64,000 nucleotides of DNA from Bedellia somnulentella (Eukaryota; Arthropoda; Insecta; Lepidoptera; Bedelliidae): positions 8,650,873 through 8,714,872 of the forward strand of contig OY755173.1 of assembly GCA_963576735.1 (NCBI GenBank). Direction: 5' to 3'. The position numbers were made by a program, and so were the translations under genes. Positions 1 through 15,100 of the stretch are shown here, in pieces. The notes beneath the pieces were generated by a model. That model did no database searches. It saw only the letters and a list, made by a program, of their open reading frames with translations, and was not told the DNA's origin. Positions within the stretch are counted from its first letter, which is position 1; each line of letters begins with the position of its first letter.

Positions 1-28
1 CAGAATTAACCTTATTTTGTTATTTTAG

Positions 29-194
29 AGAGATTTGCCAGAAGCTTCTTAATATGCTGCAACCAGAATCTAAAAATGTAAAAAATGGACCGACAAAAAT
101 TTTGGATGCTCCCATTGTTATTGGTTCCATGGAAGTGAATTACAATACTGATGATCACAAAAGTATATGGCTCCAAACAAGAGATGACAATTTG
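29..194 (+). CDS. ABCF3: ABCF3 exon a (N-terminal region)
   Basis: The acceptor TTATTTTAG ends at 28 and the donor GTAAGT starts at 195. The exon begins with the last base of a split codon and reads [14 protein letters not shown], then ILDAPIVIG. This matches the human AVCQRMYNTL...VLLDAPIQLS segment. It is the first exon visible; the start codon lies outside the window. Confidence 0.93.
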
Positions 195-3100
195 GTAAGT
201 GAATAGAAAAACAAATAATTACTCTGTGTATCCAAAAAGCAGTTTAATGCATTTGGCAGTCTGAATATATGTTTTTCTGTAGCATATTACTAATTATTAA
301 TTTTTAACATCTAGGTGGCATAGGGTATCTTAATAATTAAATGGACAGAATCAACCTTGAATTATTAACATAAATTTACAAAATAAATAAAGAATAAATG
401 AAGGAAAGAAAAATTTCGACGCAGGCGGGAATTAAACCCGCGACCTTGGGTATACACCCCCAACTATATTTATATTATATATTGATCCCCAACTGATTTC
501 GGCTACAGCAACTGGTATTGGACTATTGGAGAGTGTCATTCCTGTGCCCTCAAGTGACTGACAGCTAATCTTTGCAACCAACTATATATATTATATATTG
601 ATCCCCAACTGATTTCGGCCACAGCAACTGGTATTGGACTATATATATGCACATTAGACATAGAATTAAAGAAATAAGCTTAAATCAAACTGATTATTGT
701 ATGTTTTATCGGTTGAAATACCTACACATTAAAACCCATAGATCTTAATTAAATTAAAAATTGCAAAATTTTATCTATTTGTTACTTATAAACTTCATAT
801 TTGATAATAAACAGCATTTCTGATGTTGAAATTAACAGAAGAAAATTAAAATGGGTGGTTTTTGTATAAAAAATTCCTCATTGTACCTGTGTTGGGATAG
901 GGGATGATAATAGTTGGGATAATGCTTTTTCTTAATGTGAGGCACATCAAACTTTTTGTTTTAAATCTTCTAAAATAACTCTTTAGCTCTGATTTAAAAT
1001 ACATTTGTTTCACAGAAAGTTGATGCTAAGAAACTAGAGAAAGCTGAAGCAAAATTACAACAAAAACAAGGAAAACGGCAAGATATCAAACCCATTAGTG
1101 CTCCTATACTTCAGACTGCAAGTGCATCACAAGTAACATCAAAAAAAGACACCAAACTTGAAGCGAAGGGCAATAATAGAACTCAAGATATAAGAATAGA
1201 GAACTTTGACATAGCATATGGTGATAGGTGAGCTTTCAGTTTATTTATGGTAATATCTTTTTATATCTGCTGGGCAAGCACGAGCCGTGTTTAAACTAGT
1301 TATCGCGTGGGTAAGCAGCCATCTCTTACGCACTTACTTAGTATTGTATACTGCCATCTCATTCTAACCGTTATCGAGTTGATAAAGTAGCGCTCGTGCT
1401 TGCTCTTCTGGGTGTCTTAATTAAGGAAAAATAACCAACATCCTGTTAACTTTATAATCATGTAGGTAGAAGAAACCAATACTTTCTAGTTGGTTTCAAA
1501 GATAAAAAAAGTCAGAACTATTCAACTATAATAAATTTATTATACAATTTACTTATAAATCTGGTATTTAATTATTCAAATATAATTTAAAATAATAACT
1601 TCACTTTCAGGGTACTTTTACAAGGGGCAGATTTGGTTTTAGCGTTTGGTCGTCGATACGGTCTTGTAGGACGAAATGGTCTTGGTAAAACAACGTTACT
1701 AAGAATGATATCAGCGAAACAACTCAAAATACCTTCACATATATCAATACTTCACGTGGAACAAGAGGTTGTGGGTGACAGCACTATTGCTCTGCAGAGT
1801 GTATTAGAGTGTGACACAGTTAGAGAAAGTTTGCTAAAACGGGAAAAGGAAATAACAGCTGCCATCAACTGTGGGTATGTATAGTTTTATAAGTATTATG
1901 CTGTAATTTAATTATTTCTCATAATTGTTTTTTTCTAAAGTTAACATATACATTTTAATATTCTGCTGTAAGAGTCATATAAGCATTTGTAAATGCACTA
2001 AACTAATACATAAAAAAAAACCTGATTTAAATTGTAAACAGCGTGTTAGTTTGACGGCGATTGTTACTTCAATATTAATTCGTATAGTAAAGTTTAATGC
2101 TTAATATCCACCATATGAAATAAACAAAAAGGTTAAAACCGCTTTAGCAGAAAAACTTACTTTCTCGATCAGACGGAAAACTTTGGTTATCTACACTAGC
2201 CTAGCGCACACACTCCTACCCGTATAATGTCTCACCCACACACAGAGAACAGCGAGCGCGTCATGTGACCTAGTCTTGCGCACACTTGCTCGTGACCGTA
2301 TGAACCGCACTATGACAGCAATGCAAATTTGAATTTCGCGGCCATGTTGACATTTGATTTTTCTTTGAACTTATCGCCGCGCCTGGTGAGGCTGTGGTCT
2401 TAGTCGCCTCGTATTTCAATCCAGTATTAAATATGGGGTAGTGTGATTCGAACATTTTCAAGTAAATAAAAACGTATGAAGAATAAAAGAGCATGTATGA
2501 AAAGATTGATGGATGTAAACAAAGCTAGAGAGGTTTGCCAGGATCGTACGAAGTGGCGATCGATAGTCTCTGCCTACCCCAATGGGAACTAACGGCGTGA
2601 GTATGTATGTAATGTATGTCCTTCATGAGCGTAAGATAATAAAGTTAAAAACAAATAGAGACCCTCGAAACGATGCATTTACGTGGCATAAAATAAAGTG
2701 CGCAAGAGATACCTATTCATTCATTAACCGACGTCGAAATTGGAGGAGTTCTTAGTGTTTACTAAACTCTCTCGGGGCTAAAGGGCTCTAATCGGGTGTA
2801 TCTGTACTCTATCATAGTTAACTAACATAACATAACACAAACGTTCACGCCGTTTATCCTCGAAGGGGTTGGTAGAGGTACCCATACTTCTGAACTTAAC
2901 TAAAGAATATGAATAAAAATAACTCACCTCGTTTTGATTGGCAGTGAGTGGCAGATGCGGGCTATCACCTTTTTTTGCGCAAAACGCTGAACATTTTGAG
3001 AATTCACATTATAAAACACCAACACTGAATTTAACCATAACACGACTACCATAGAATGAAAAAGTAAGTTATAAATACCATTGTGTATTTCAATGGTATT

Positions 3101-6100
3101 GTGTATTTACTCAACACAATCACAACACAAGATACTCACATTCTGAAAATTAATGCGAAAAATCAAAGTGACATCCAATCATAAGAGACACAAACACAAT
3201 GAGCTACAAACAACTAACTTAGTTTAGTACTAATACTGTTCCTTTGATTAAATGCCGACAAGCCCGCCCGACTTGATACATGCAGATTTTGAATTTCGCG
3301 GCGATCGATGTTTACGAATTATGAATTTTTCTCTGAACATACTGCCGCATTCCAACGCAGTATTAACTATGGGGAAGTGTTTTTCAAATGTATCACGTCA
3401 AATAATAACATGTAAAAAATAAGAAGATATTAGAAGCTAAGTTTGATTTATTACTTTATTGGCCTTGATTTGATTTGGCCGCCGGTTAAGGGTCACGGCG
3501 GGTCGCAGCTGTCAGCTGAGTTGCCCGCCTTGTCATCGCGTTTCACGCACACATTGAGCGTGTTGGTGTCAATAGTACTACTTTCTTAGTGCAAATTTTA
3601 ACAAAATTTGAAAAAAAATAAGTGTGTTTTTTTTCAACGAATTCTGCCTCTATACGTGATAATTAATCATACTTTTCATTGAAAACAGTCGTTACAATTA
3701 CACCCTGTATATTGTCAAAATATGTGTTTTCTCTCAATTCAGCCATAAAGGTTTGTCTGTCGGTTTTTATGTTCCTAATGGAAATAAAAACTACTGGACG
3801 GATTTTAACGAAACTTGGTACAATTATTAGGCAGGTTATAGTATACTTTGCAACAGAGAGTGAAGGGGAATTTTGGGAAAACGGGAGAAGTAACTCCATT
3901 TTTTAAGCTTTTTTCACGTGTGCAGCCTTAATGGTTAAAGTTACATATAAATAATGTATTACGGAAATATTCCATATAAAATTGTCTATAAAATATCCCC
4001 CAACAGCATTATGTCTATCTTATATGGTTGACTCACTATAACACGTGTATCTCCCGATAGCTTAGCAGTTCGGAGCATTCTGACTATATTTTTTTATATT
4101 CTTACGTTTATAATAATCTCACTCATCTCTTATTTAAAAAAGTTTACATTATTACCTATTAAATAAAAAAAGAATCATAGAAATCGGTATAGAAACACCA
4201 AACTTATACATGAAATAAGCCATGGCGCCGTCGCCGCACGTGAATACTGAATCATGATATGAAGATTATTTTTGTGTAACGGGTTATTTTCGGAGGTACT
4301 GAGCCGTTCATAAAACCGCTTTCACACTCTCAAAGCTAGACTATTCAGGAGTGCTATAAGTTGTAACCATTGCGCAAAATTTCACAAAGGGCGAGCAGTG
4401 ATTGAAGAAACCTCAGATATTTTTAAAAATAACGCTACCCGTGCGAAGCTGGGCCGATCCACTAGTCTACAATAAATTAAAAATTTTCGTTTGTTGATTT
4501 CAGAGCATCAGATCCAAGTTTATCATCGGAACTGAGTGAGATATACGCTCAGTTAGAGAACATAGAGTCAGACAAAGCACCAGCTAGAGCTTCAATAATT
4601 TTAAGTGGTCTTGGCTTCACACCTGAAATGCAGGCGAGATCAACAAGGACGTTCTCTGGAGGATGGCGAATGAGACTGGCGTTGGCAAGAGCTTTGTTTT
4701 CTAAGTAAGTGTATATTTTGGACACTGGTGTGGTTGATATACTTGCTTGCTTGCTTGCAGAGTTGTAAAAATTCGGCAATAGATGGCGCTAACACCACTA
4801 AGAAAGGTGAAAAGAAACAAGCAAATACACATTTTCGCACTAGTGGTCACCCGATACGATAGCTCAGTTGGCAGAGCGACGGGGGCGTATACCCGTCGTA
4901 GGTTCGAGTCCTGCTGGTGACGAAAATTTTTGTTTGCTTATTTATTAGTGATATACTATTTTGTTCCTACAAAATAGTATTACAAGCTTGTAGAGATACT
5001 TAATTATTTTGGTTTCATCACTATTACACATGTGTTTCACTAAATGTAAAATATGGCATGTAGTGCCGACTTAGACTGTCACTTATCCTTTCTACCCTTC
5101 GGTGTCGTAAGAGGCGACTAAGGGTATGGGGCTCCTTTGAGTGGATCTTGGGCTATGCGGTTGGAGACCCATCACCAACAATACTTTATTTCTACCTTCT
5201 CCCCTATCAACTTTCAAATTAGGCTGAGGAGTTTCTAGCTCTGGAGCTCTGGCTATAGTCTTTTTAGGATTCATGGCCATGAGTTTATCGACGCCTTACT
5301 GCAAAAACCAACTATATGCATGATTTGTTGTTTTGAGAAAACTTTAGTTAAAGGTTTATTTGACATCAATTCAATAGCTCAAGTGATCATGCGTGTTATG
5401 TTTTGTTAGGGTTCCGTAGCCAAATGGCAAAAACGGGACCCTTATAGATTCGTCATGTCTGTCTGTCCGTCCGTCCGTCCGTATGTCACAGCCAGTTTAT
5501 TCCGAAACTATAAGAACTACATTATTGAAAATTGGTGCGTAGATGTATTCTGTAAACCGCATTAAGATTTTAAAATAAAATCTGAAAAAAAAACCAAAAT
5601 TTTTAGGGTTCCCCATACATAGAACTGAAACTCAAATTTTTTTTTTCATCAAACCTATACGTGTGGGGTATCTATCAAAAGGTATTTGAAAATGATGTTG
5701 AGGTTTCTTATATCATTTTTTTCAAAACTGAATAGTTTGCGCGAGAGACTTTTTCAAAGTGCTAAAATGTGTGTCCCCCCCCCCGTAACTTCTAAAATAT
5801 GGGCATGATAATACTGAAAAAAATATATGATGTGTATTACTATACAAACTACTAACGAAAATTGGTTTGAATGAGATCTAGCCCGTAGTTCTATTTTTAA
5901 ACGTCATAAATCAAATTACTTACCTAATTTGGCTCCCATGATTTTCATACAAACGGGATTTTCTATATATATGATAGTACGGAACCCTTAGTGCGCGATC
6001 CGACTCGCACTTGGCCGGTTTTTTGCGTTTTAATTTGAGTCATATATTCATTAATAGGAAAATTTTATTCAAATAACTATATCATGATGCCAAGTAGGTA

Positions 6101-9100
6101 AAATTCATAGTTAAACTGAGAAGAGTGTTGCACATAAGTGGTTCTGCCTGTAGAAAGTAAATTTTGTTAACTTGTGTTCTAATTGGTTTATACTGCAATA
6201 GTGGATTGTTAAAGTTGTCTTCTTTACAGTTTATTACAAATAGATATTTTATAACTCTATTACCTTTACTAGGTTAAACCTGTAAGAAAGGGTCATAGGG
6301 AAGTACAACGGTAGCTTGTTCAACGTCTTAAAAATAGGAATACAAGAATAAAATTTATAAAGAAATAGTAATAACTTAATAACTTATCGAATCATACAAA
6401 TTAATATTGAATAGAAAACAATAATAATCTAAGGACATCCTTTAGAGTGAGTAAAATGTTTGTGTGTGTATGTTGAGTGTGAATGTACATCTGTTGGAGG
6501 TTTGGGAGATTCGGAAATTAAGATATAGATATATATTTAGGTGATGGTTTTAAGAAGAGATTCTGTTTCAATATAAATCAATTCTGAAAGGTAGGTATTT
6601 ACAGTCCTGAGCAAATAAATTTTATTGAGATGCACAATCGAAACATCTTTACTTAATCTATTGTAGATGAAAAGGGCGCAATGTATTCACACTGGTGCTT
6701 GCCAATATTAGTGCGAGTACGTAAAACAATATCCCTTCGACGTTTATTAGTGCATGATAATGTCGTGGAAGAATTATCCTTCGTATACTGAACTGCAATT
6801 GCACTTTTAATAAACAACTGTCTAACTGTGAGTAGGCCGCATTCCCGGTATAAGGTGCATGCACTATGTCGTCTTGTCTTATGATATATTACCTTAAGTA
6901 AGGTCCGCTGTGCTCTTTTCAATGGTATCAGATGACATTTTAAGGCTGAGCCCCAGACAGTTATGCAGTAACTGAGAACTGATTGTGCCAAAGCGAGATA
7001 CACCATTTTAAGTGTCTTGATACAACGTACGTGTCTCAGGGACTTGAAGGTGTAGACAAGTTTTGTGATTCTACCCGGGACTTGGTTTATATGGTCAGAC
7101 CACCTAAGAAAATTGTCTATAGTCACTCCCAAGTATTTAATTGACGTTACGAAGAAGAGTGGACTCCAGTCGCAATTGTCAGATTTTGAGTTGTCGCAAT
7201 TATGTATTATCGAATTGAGGGGACGCTTGGGCTGAGTGGTCCTTTTAATGGAGAAGTTAATAAATTTAGTCCTAGAGATATTAACGGTCAGAAGATTATT
7301 TTAAAGCCAACGTGCAATTATGTTCAATCCATAATTTACGTTCATTTCCACTCTTACCCAATCCTTGTCGTGAAATAGTTGGACTGTATCATCAGCATAA
7401 GTTATTATTTTTCCTTTGTGCGGTACTTGGTCGCATAGGTCGTTGATATAAATCAAGAACAAAGTTGGCCCTAAAATACTTCCCTGTGGCACTCCAAATC
7501 TTATACCCTTTTCCGCGCTATACCCACCATTAATTTTTACTCTTTGGGATCTTTTTGGTAGATAACTCCTAAACCAGTCGAGTTGAAGCCCTCGTATTCC
7601 AAAAGATTCTAGCTTGGCCAGCAGTATTGGGATGGAGACAGTATTAAAAGCTTTAGCCATGTTCAAGAATACAGCAACTGCTTTGTCCCCCCTGTCGAGA
7701 ATATTTACAACTTAGTTCACAAGTTCTGATACTGCATGTTTTACTGTTTTCCGTTTCTGAAGCCAAACTGATTGGAAGATAAAAGATTCATGGCTTCAAG
7801 ATAACTTGTGAGACGCTGATTCATAAGTTTCTCAAGAATTTTAGAAAGTGATGGTAATAAGGAGGTATGTCTGTAGTTAACCGTTTGAGTTTCATCCCTG
7901 CCTTTATGAATCGGGACAACAATTGATCTTTTGAGGCAACGTGGAAAAAATTCTTTATCGAAACTCATCTGGCACAGTTTTGTAAGTGGAGAAAAAAGAG
8001 AAGGCAAATTTTGTTCAAAAATTTCGATGTGAGACCATCCCAGCCTGGCGAAGAGCTATTTTTAAATGGTTTAACTATAATGGAGATTTCCTTTAAGTCT
8101 TGGGGAGTATTTTTAATGAGTTATTATATATATATATAGGTTATTAATATATATATATAATATATATATATATAATAGTTTTTCCGGGATAATACGTATC
8201 CTATTTGATAATTTGGGTCGTTATCTAGTATTCTGCCAAATTTCATTCATATACATTATGTACTTGAGAAGCCTTTTCGCCTCAAACACTTAAACGTCCA
8301 AACATCTAAACTTTCACATTTATAATATAAATAGGATTTAAAGTTTGCAGAATCAAAGTAGGATGATTAATGTATAATCCACCTGTCACATACATGGTTC
8401 TGCTTGTAGAATATTATTAAGATTTACCTTTAAGTGCACAATAGTTCAAGTAAAACACAAACTTAATAAACATACTGAAATCTCTGATGTCACTCTATAA
8501 TGGTGCTGGCTGAAAATCAGTACTGTGAGACGAAGGCTCACAGAAAATGCTGAGACAGTACCGATTCGCTGTTGCAGTGGCGCAAGAAGTACTGAATACT
8601 CTGTATCTTATACTGCGTTACAGTGTACAATTGTTTTTGTATTTTTATTATTATTTTTTGTGTTGTATTTTTTTTTGTAAAATTATTGTTTTTCAAACAA
8701 TGGCGAATAAACGTATTTTCTTTCTTTCTTTCTTTGAAATAATACAAAATGTCTGAAAGTATAACATCAATCAGTATGAAATTTATCACGTATGATATTC
8801 GTAGCCTTTGGAAGGTTATTTTAGTTAGGTTAAGGCCAACTTATTTATAAAATTTCAAAATTTGGTGGTGAAAAAACGAGGATTAAATTGCTCATGACTC
8901 AAGACTCAAACGCCGTATATCCCCGAAGGGGTTGGCAGACGTACTAATACTTCTGAACATCACGTGACATTGTCACCTGGTGTTCAGAGTACCCACGTTT
9001 TGTTTGTACAGTGTACTCACGAGGCAGGCCTATCGCCGTTTTGTACGAATACACCGTCACATGACTAAGTACAGCTTAGCCATGTGTGTTTCCTCACGAT

Positions 9101-12100
9101 GTTTTCCCTCACCGTTAACAACCATGATAAATTAACCATACATACATGTACCCACATGGCTGAGTTATCGCACAAAAACGGCGATAGGCCTGCCCCCTAT
9201 CACGTGAGTACACTGTCCATGCAAAACGTGGGTACTCTGAACACCGGGTGACAAAGTCACGTGATGTTCAGAAGTATTAGTACCTCTGCCAACCCCTTCG
9301 GGGATATTCGGCGTGAATGTTTATGTATGTTATGTATGTATGTGCATATGTCTTTAGAAAAGAAAAATTCGGTCATCTTGCAACTAACAGGGTGTGAAAA
9401 CATTGTTTGAAAGTACTTAATTGATATTGCCTGTATAACTTTTTCGCGCGCGTTTATATGGTGCGACGAGCATAAACGACTATGCTAAACTTAAATGGTT
9501 TTAGCTGTAGAAATGTCTTATTCAATAATTAGTTAATCCTACTGAAAAAACCACTTATCATTGTTTAGTTGATTCTTCAAGTTTATATTCATGCATAATT
9601 CAATATTTAAATACTGCAAAAACATGTTATATAGTTAATAAAATGTTTTGCTTGAAGAAAATAGTTAAATTTGTAGATTTAAGATACGGTTATTGGATTT
9701 TTTCTGTACCTTCATATGAAATATATGTAAAGACGCAACCAATAAAAAAAAAGGGTTTCACCATTATGTAGACCTGTTTAAATGAAATATGGTAGTATAT
9801 ATAACTCAGTTTTACCAAAAAGAGCACTTAGTTGGTTTTTGCAGTAAAGTATGTGTGTATGTATGCAAAAAACGGCATGTTCAGTTTATGCATAACTTTA
9901 AGACCATCTTGAATCCTTATATTAGGATAGTACATAAAAGATTTTCAATGATTAGTATAATGTAATTTCTACATTTTATTACAGACCTGACTTATTGCTA
10001 CTCGATGAACCTACAAACATGTTGGACATCAAAGCCATCATATGGTTAGAGAACTATCTTCAGAACTGGCCTACGACATTACTAGTTGTCTCTCACGACA
10101 GGAATTTCTTGGACACAGTACCTACGGATATTATGCATTTACATTCGCAAAGGATCGACATATACAGGTAAATTCCTCTTAGTATTTTTGTGAATGTGTA
10201 TGAAACAAAATTGCTTCATATTTATTGATTATCAACCTTAAATACTTTCTTTTTTCTTTTGATATGTTAAGCGGTGTGATGTATATAAATATTTTTTGAG
10301 ATAATCACTGGTCTTTTGGTAGATGGTCAATTAAATATGATCCCCATTTCAGAGCAGATGCAGAAGAATTAATATTAATGCATTGTGACAATCAGACTAG
10401 ATGGTAGATTAGTTTAGATTTATAAATTTTACTTTGTTAGCATGGCATTTCCTTGCATACTTTATATTTATATCTTTTTAACTGACAAAAAGAAGAGGTT
10501 GTTAATTTGTATCTTTTATCCTATTATCTAACCAAAAGTGGCTGACATTTCTCCCGGAGATCTATAATCTCTTCTGGGGTTATATTTGTAACATTAGTTA
10601 TATCTAACCATAGAAGTTATATTTGGCGTTTCAAGGTTCTTCTATCTGTAAATCAAATGAAACAACCAAACACCTATAGAAATCGAAATAAATCCTAAAT
10701 GACACAGTTAGTCATCCTGCATCAAAAGCCTTCCTATGCAAGGCCGCCCGACCATTTTTCTAGTCCTTTACACAAAATCAAAAACTCCATTCCAGAGGCA
10801 ACTACGAGCAGTTCCACAAAACGAAAACGGAAAAACACAAAAACCAGCAGCGTGAGTTTGAAGCGCAACAGCAGCACCGAGCTCACGTGCAAGAGTTCAT
10901 CGACCGGTTCCGATACAACGCCAACCGCGCTTCCTCCGTGCAGAGCAAGATCAAGATGCTGGAGAAACTGTGAGTCTTACCAAACATTGCACACGTCACC
11001 ATACTATGTAGCAACACATCCTCTAGTATACACATACAGGAGTTCATAGACCTGCCCCCTGGTTATATATCTTTAGCAACCGCGATTATTTCACAAGTTG
11101 CAATATTGTGAATTCAGTCAAATCAAAATGCATAATAATTTATGACATTGACAACAATTATCTTGCAACTTGCGCCACAATCGACAATCGCAAAAAATAC
11201 AAAATAAGGAAGCTGTTCCGATTAATTATTTATTAAATGTAATATATGAGTACAAGGAAGGTATAACAGCAGTGTACACCTAGGTCTTTGTCTCGAATTG
11301 TAGCATGTAGACATTTTAGATTTAGAAGTGATTTATTGAATTGAATTAAGTGAATTGGGTGTTCTCCTGAATTTGTTTTGTTACTTTTGGGTTATGTATG
11401 TGATATCTGTAAAAAGTCCTAAATAAATAAATTCGTAAGCGCACAAGAGCCGAGCCAACTAGGAATTACAGTACAATCGAAATCGGTCGGTAGAAGTAGT
11501 TATCTATGACAATCTGGCACTTCAATTCTAAATTCGTTGGTTATAAATATATTTCTAATTTCTATATTTTAATTACTTCCAGACCAGAACTAAAAGGAGT
11601 AGAGAAAGAAGTGGAAGTAGTGTTAAAGTTTCCCGAGACAGAGCCATTATCGCCGCCCATTTTACAATTGAACGAAGTCGGTTTCTACTACTCAAAGGAT
11701 AAGGTTATATTTTCCAGCGTCAACTTGGGAGCAACGCTGGAGTCTAGAATTTGTATCGTAAGTACGAAAAACAGAACATACATACAGTTACTCACTCGGC
11801 GCTGTTTATATATAAAATACTATAATCTCCTATTAGAATAGAAGAAAAGTGATTGAGTTAAGAATTGAACATTAAGTTGAGAATATCATTAATTACGTAC
11901 CTAGTTATACTCAAGCTCAATATTCCCATTGAGGTGGGCAGAGACTATCGATCGCTATTTTGCTTCTCTCACATTCATTATTATCCTCATAGATGCTTTT
12001 TTTTTCTTGATATCATCATCTTTTCTATACTGAATACTTAAGGTATCTATGAAATTTAACCATTATGTAGCCTTCCTTAAGAAATAGGACAATGCTATGT

Positions 12101-15100
12101 TTATATGGAATTTTGTATCATTTTTACATACATACATATACTCACGGCTATAAATCCCTAGGAGGGGTAGCCAGAGCCAAGGAATTAGAAATTTCTCAGC
12201 CACTTTTGGAGAATTGAGTGGGGAAAAGATGGTAAAATAAAGGTTGTTGGTGATGGGTCTCCAACCGCATCGCCCAAAAATCCCTTAAAAAGCCCCAATA
12301 CCGTTAGTCGCCTCTTACGTACACCCACCGGAAGAAAAGGGGTAGTGCTATTCTAAGCCGGCACTACACAGCATTCATATATCATTTTTCTTATTAAAAA
12401 ATATTTTTTTAGGTGGGGGACAACGGCGCGGGTAAAACCACGTTACTAAAGATCATAATGGGCATTCTCTCCCCGACCAGTGGTATCAGGAACGTACATA
12501 GAGGACTCAAGTTCGGATACTTCTCACAGCATCACGTGGATCAGCTCGAAATGAATGTTAATTCGGTTGAGTTGCTGCAGAAAACTTATCCAGGTAGATA
12601 TTGTGTTATTTGGCAAAGTTAATAACTGTGAAAAGTATGGCTGAGCATGGCTAAGTTTTACTAAGTATAAAGTAGCGGCGGTGATCCTATATCACGTCAC
12701 GTGACTGCACTGTCCAAGCAAAACGTGGGTACTCTGAACACCAGGTTTTAATATCACGTGATGTTCAGACGTGTTAATACCCCTGCCACGCTTTTGGAGA
12801 TACACGGCGTGAACGACAATTTGGGAATCGAGGTTTAATTATTCAAAAGCTACCATGATAGCTCAGTGGGTAGAATATTCCATACAACACTCGCCTATCA
12901 TGCACAGAGGTGTGGGTACAAATCCCAAGTTGGGTCTACATCAACGTGTCTTTTCTAAAATCATATGTGTGGTTTATTTATCATAGTTGAGGTGAGGGAA
13001 AAAATCGTGAGTAACCCACGCAAGACTTACAGGTGGAGAATATTAGGTTTCACTTTTACCCAATCTTTAGACTTAGCAGCAAACTAGCTGTTCGGAATTT
13101 GATTCAAAATCATTTACTATTATCTGATAGTGCATGATTAGAAATCTACATAAATTGTAAGACATTATCAGTGCACTTAAAATAGCAGCAATAACATCAG
13201 AGTGAGATTGATATTTATATCATATCGTCCACATGCGACGTCAGTATGGTATTTCGAATAATACAGAATTTTTGCGAAAAAATAAAACAGCTACTTTTGG
13301 AAGTAGGGTGGGAAAGGGATTATAAAATAAAGGTTATGGTAATGGGTCTTCACTGCATAGCCCAGCAATCACTTAAAAGCCCGAATACCCTGAGTAGCCT
13401 CTAAGGACTCTCACAGAAGGAAATGGTTTAGCGCCAACTTATTTGTCAATATTATCCAGTATTCTATTTTCCATTTCACCATCATATCATACATACATAC
13501 ATACATACATACATATACTCACGGCTATAAATCCCTAAAAGGATTTATAGCCGTGAGTATATGTATGTATGCTAAGGAGCTAAGGAATTAGAAGTTCCTC
13601 AGCCACTTTTGGAAAGTTGAGTGGGGAAAAGATGGCAAAATAAAGGTTGTTGGTGATGGGTCTCCAACCGCATCGCCCAAAAATCCCTTAAAAAGCCCCA
13701 ATACCGTTAGTCGCCTCTTACGTACACCCACCGGAAGATATGGGGTAGTGCTATTCTAAGCCGACACTACACAGAGTCTACCATCATATCATATCATTGT
13801 GTTAAATATTCCAGGCAAAACGATAGAAGAATATCGCCGACAACTCGGAAGTTTTGGTGTAAGCGGTGACTTAGCCTTACAAACAATTGGAAGTCTCTCT
13901 GGAGGACAGAAATCACGAGTGGCCTTCGCTATCATGTGTATGGGAAACCCTAACTTCTTGGTTCTCGACGAGCCTACTAACCATTTGGACATTGAGTCGA
14001 TTGAGGCTCTCGGAAAGGGGATTAATAAGTATACTGTAAGTATATAATAAGATCGCTTTTGAAATAAGTAAAATATGGGCAGTTATGTGCATAGTAATGT
14101 ATGTGGAGGACAACCACAAAGGATCAAATAGAGAATATGTTCAAAAAGAGAGGCTTTAGAAATATAAAGTATAAAGGAGCCTGTGTGGATATAAATAAAG
14201 CTCGTTAGGTTTGCCACGATCGAGTGAAGTATCAATCGATAGTGATTGCCTTGCTTACCCGAACAAGAACTAACGGTATAACTATATTGTATGCATGATG
14301 CACTGAAAAAAATGAACTAAATAAATAATCGACGACGTCCGTGGCCGAGTGGACTAACTTCTCGGTCCGGAGGTTGCGGGTTCGATCCCCGCTGAGAGCA
14401 ACATTTATGTGATGAGCATAAGTGATTGTTTCTTGGATGTTATTTATATGTTAATGATAAAATATTAAGTATATCATTCAGTTAGTATCCCTTAATACAA
14501 GTTCTACTTAGTTTGGGGCTAACTTGATCTGTTTATAATATTTCCGTATGTATAATTAATTTTGAATCATGTTTTTAGGAGTATCTCTTTCTTTTTCATC
14601 TTCTCAATCATCAGTCACTGTTAACTTTGCCTTGTTTTTTTCTTTATTTCTCACGCCACTAATCAAAGATCTCTCAAAACCTTCTCACCAAACCTGACGC
14701 CTACAAACTTTTCGGATTCCTCACAAACTAAATTTGTTAATGTATCCCCAGCTATCAAACCCAAGCCTTTCAAATCGTAAACTATACCCAAATTATAGTG
14801 TTTTCTAAGACTTTCACGATTGCACATTATTATCAAAACAACTTTTGACTTTCGGATATTTTAATCGCGTGTTATTACATGGTTTTTTAAAGCCCGACGT
14901 TTCGAAAACTTTTCAGTTATCATGGTCACGGGAAGACCATGTAATAACACGCGATTAAAATATCCGAAAGTCAAAAGTTGTTTTAATTATACCCAAATTA
15001 TTACACCACGAAGGCAGTAATAAATTTTGATATCTTCTATTCGCAGGGTGGTGTTATATTAGTTTCTCACGACGAACGCCTCATACGAGTAGTATGCAAA

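Larger units (their letters stand above)
2285..3430. repeat. Two direct copies of an unclassified repeat in ABCF3 intron
   Basis: A segment starting TTTGAATTTCGCGGC and including CAGTATTAA(A/C)TATGGGG occurs at about 2327-2480 and again at 3289-3430. The copies are diverged. Between them lie a LINE tail (2498-2620), a SINE B fragment (2827-2905) and plain AT-rich sequence. Confidence 0.45.

Noticed and set aside
4852..4924. Functional tRNA gene
   Set aside because: A- and B-boxes are good, but nine bases separate the possible acceptor stem from the D-arm and the variable loop is missing. It is a SINE head.
5460..5480. Short GTCC tandem array as a separate element
   Set aside because: It is an internal part of the AGGGTTCCGTA repeat.
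10699..11049. 116-codon plus-strand gene
   Set aside because: It overlaps ABCF3 exon f in another frame; the ABCF3 frame has clear family residues and splice sites.
11506..11841. Independent 111-codon gene
   Set aside because: It is ABCF3 exon g extended into both introns; the flanking parts are intron translation.
14336..14402. Functional tRNA-Leu/Ser gene
   Set aside because: The ends cannot form an acceptor stem and no proper anticodon arm is present.
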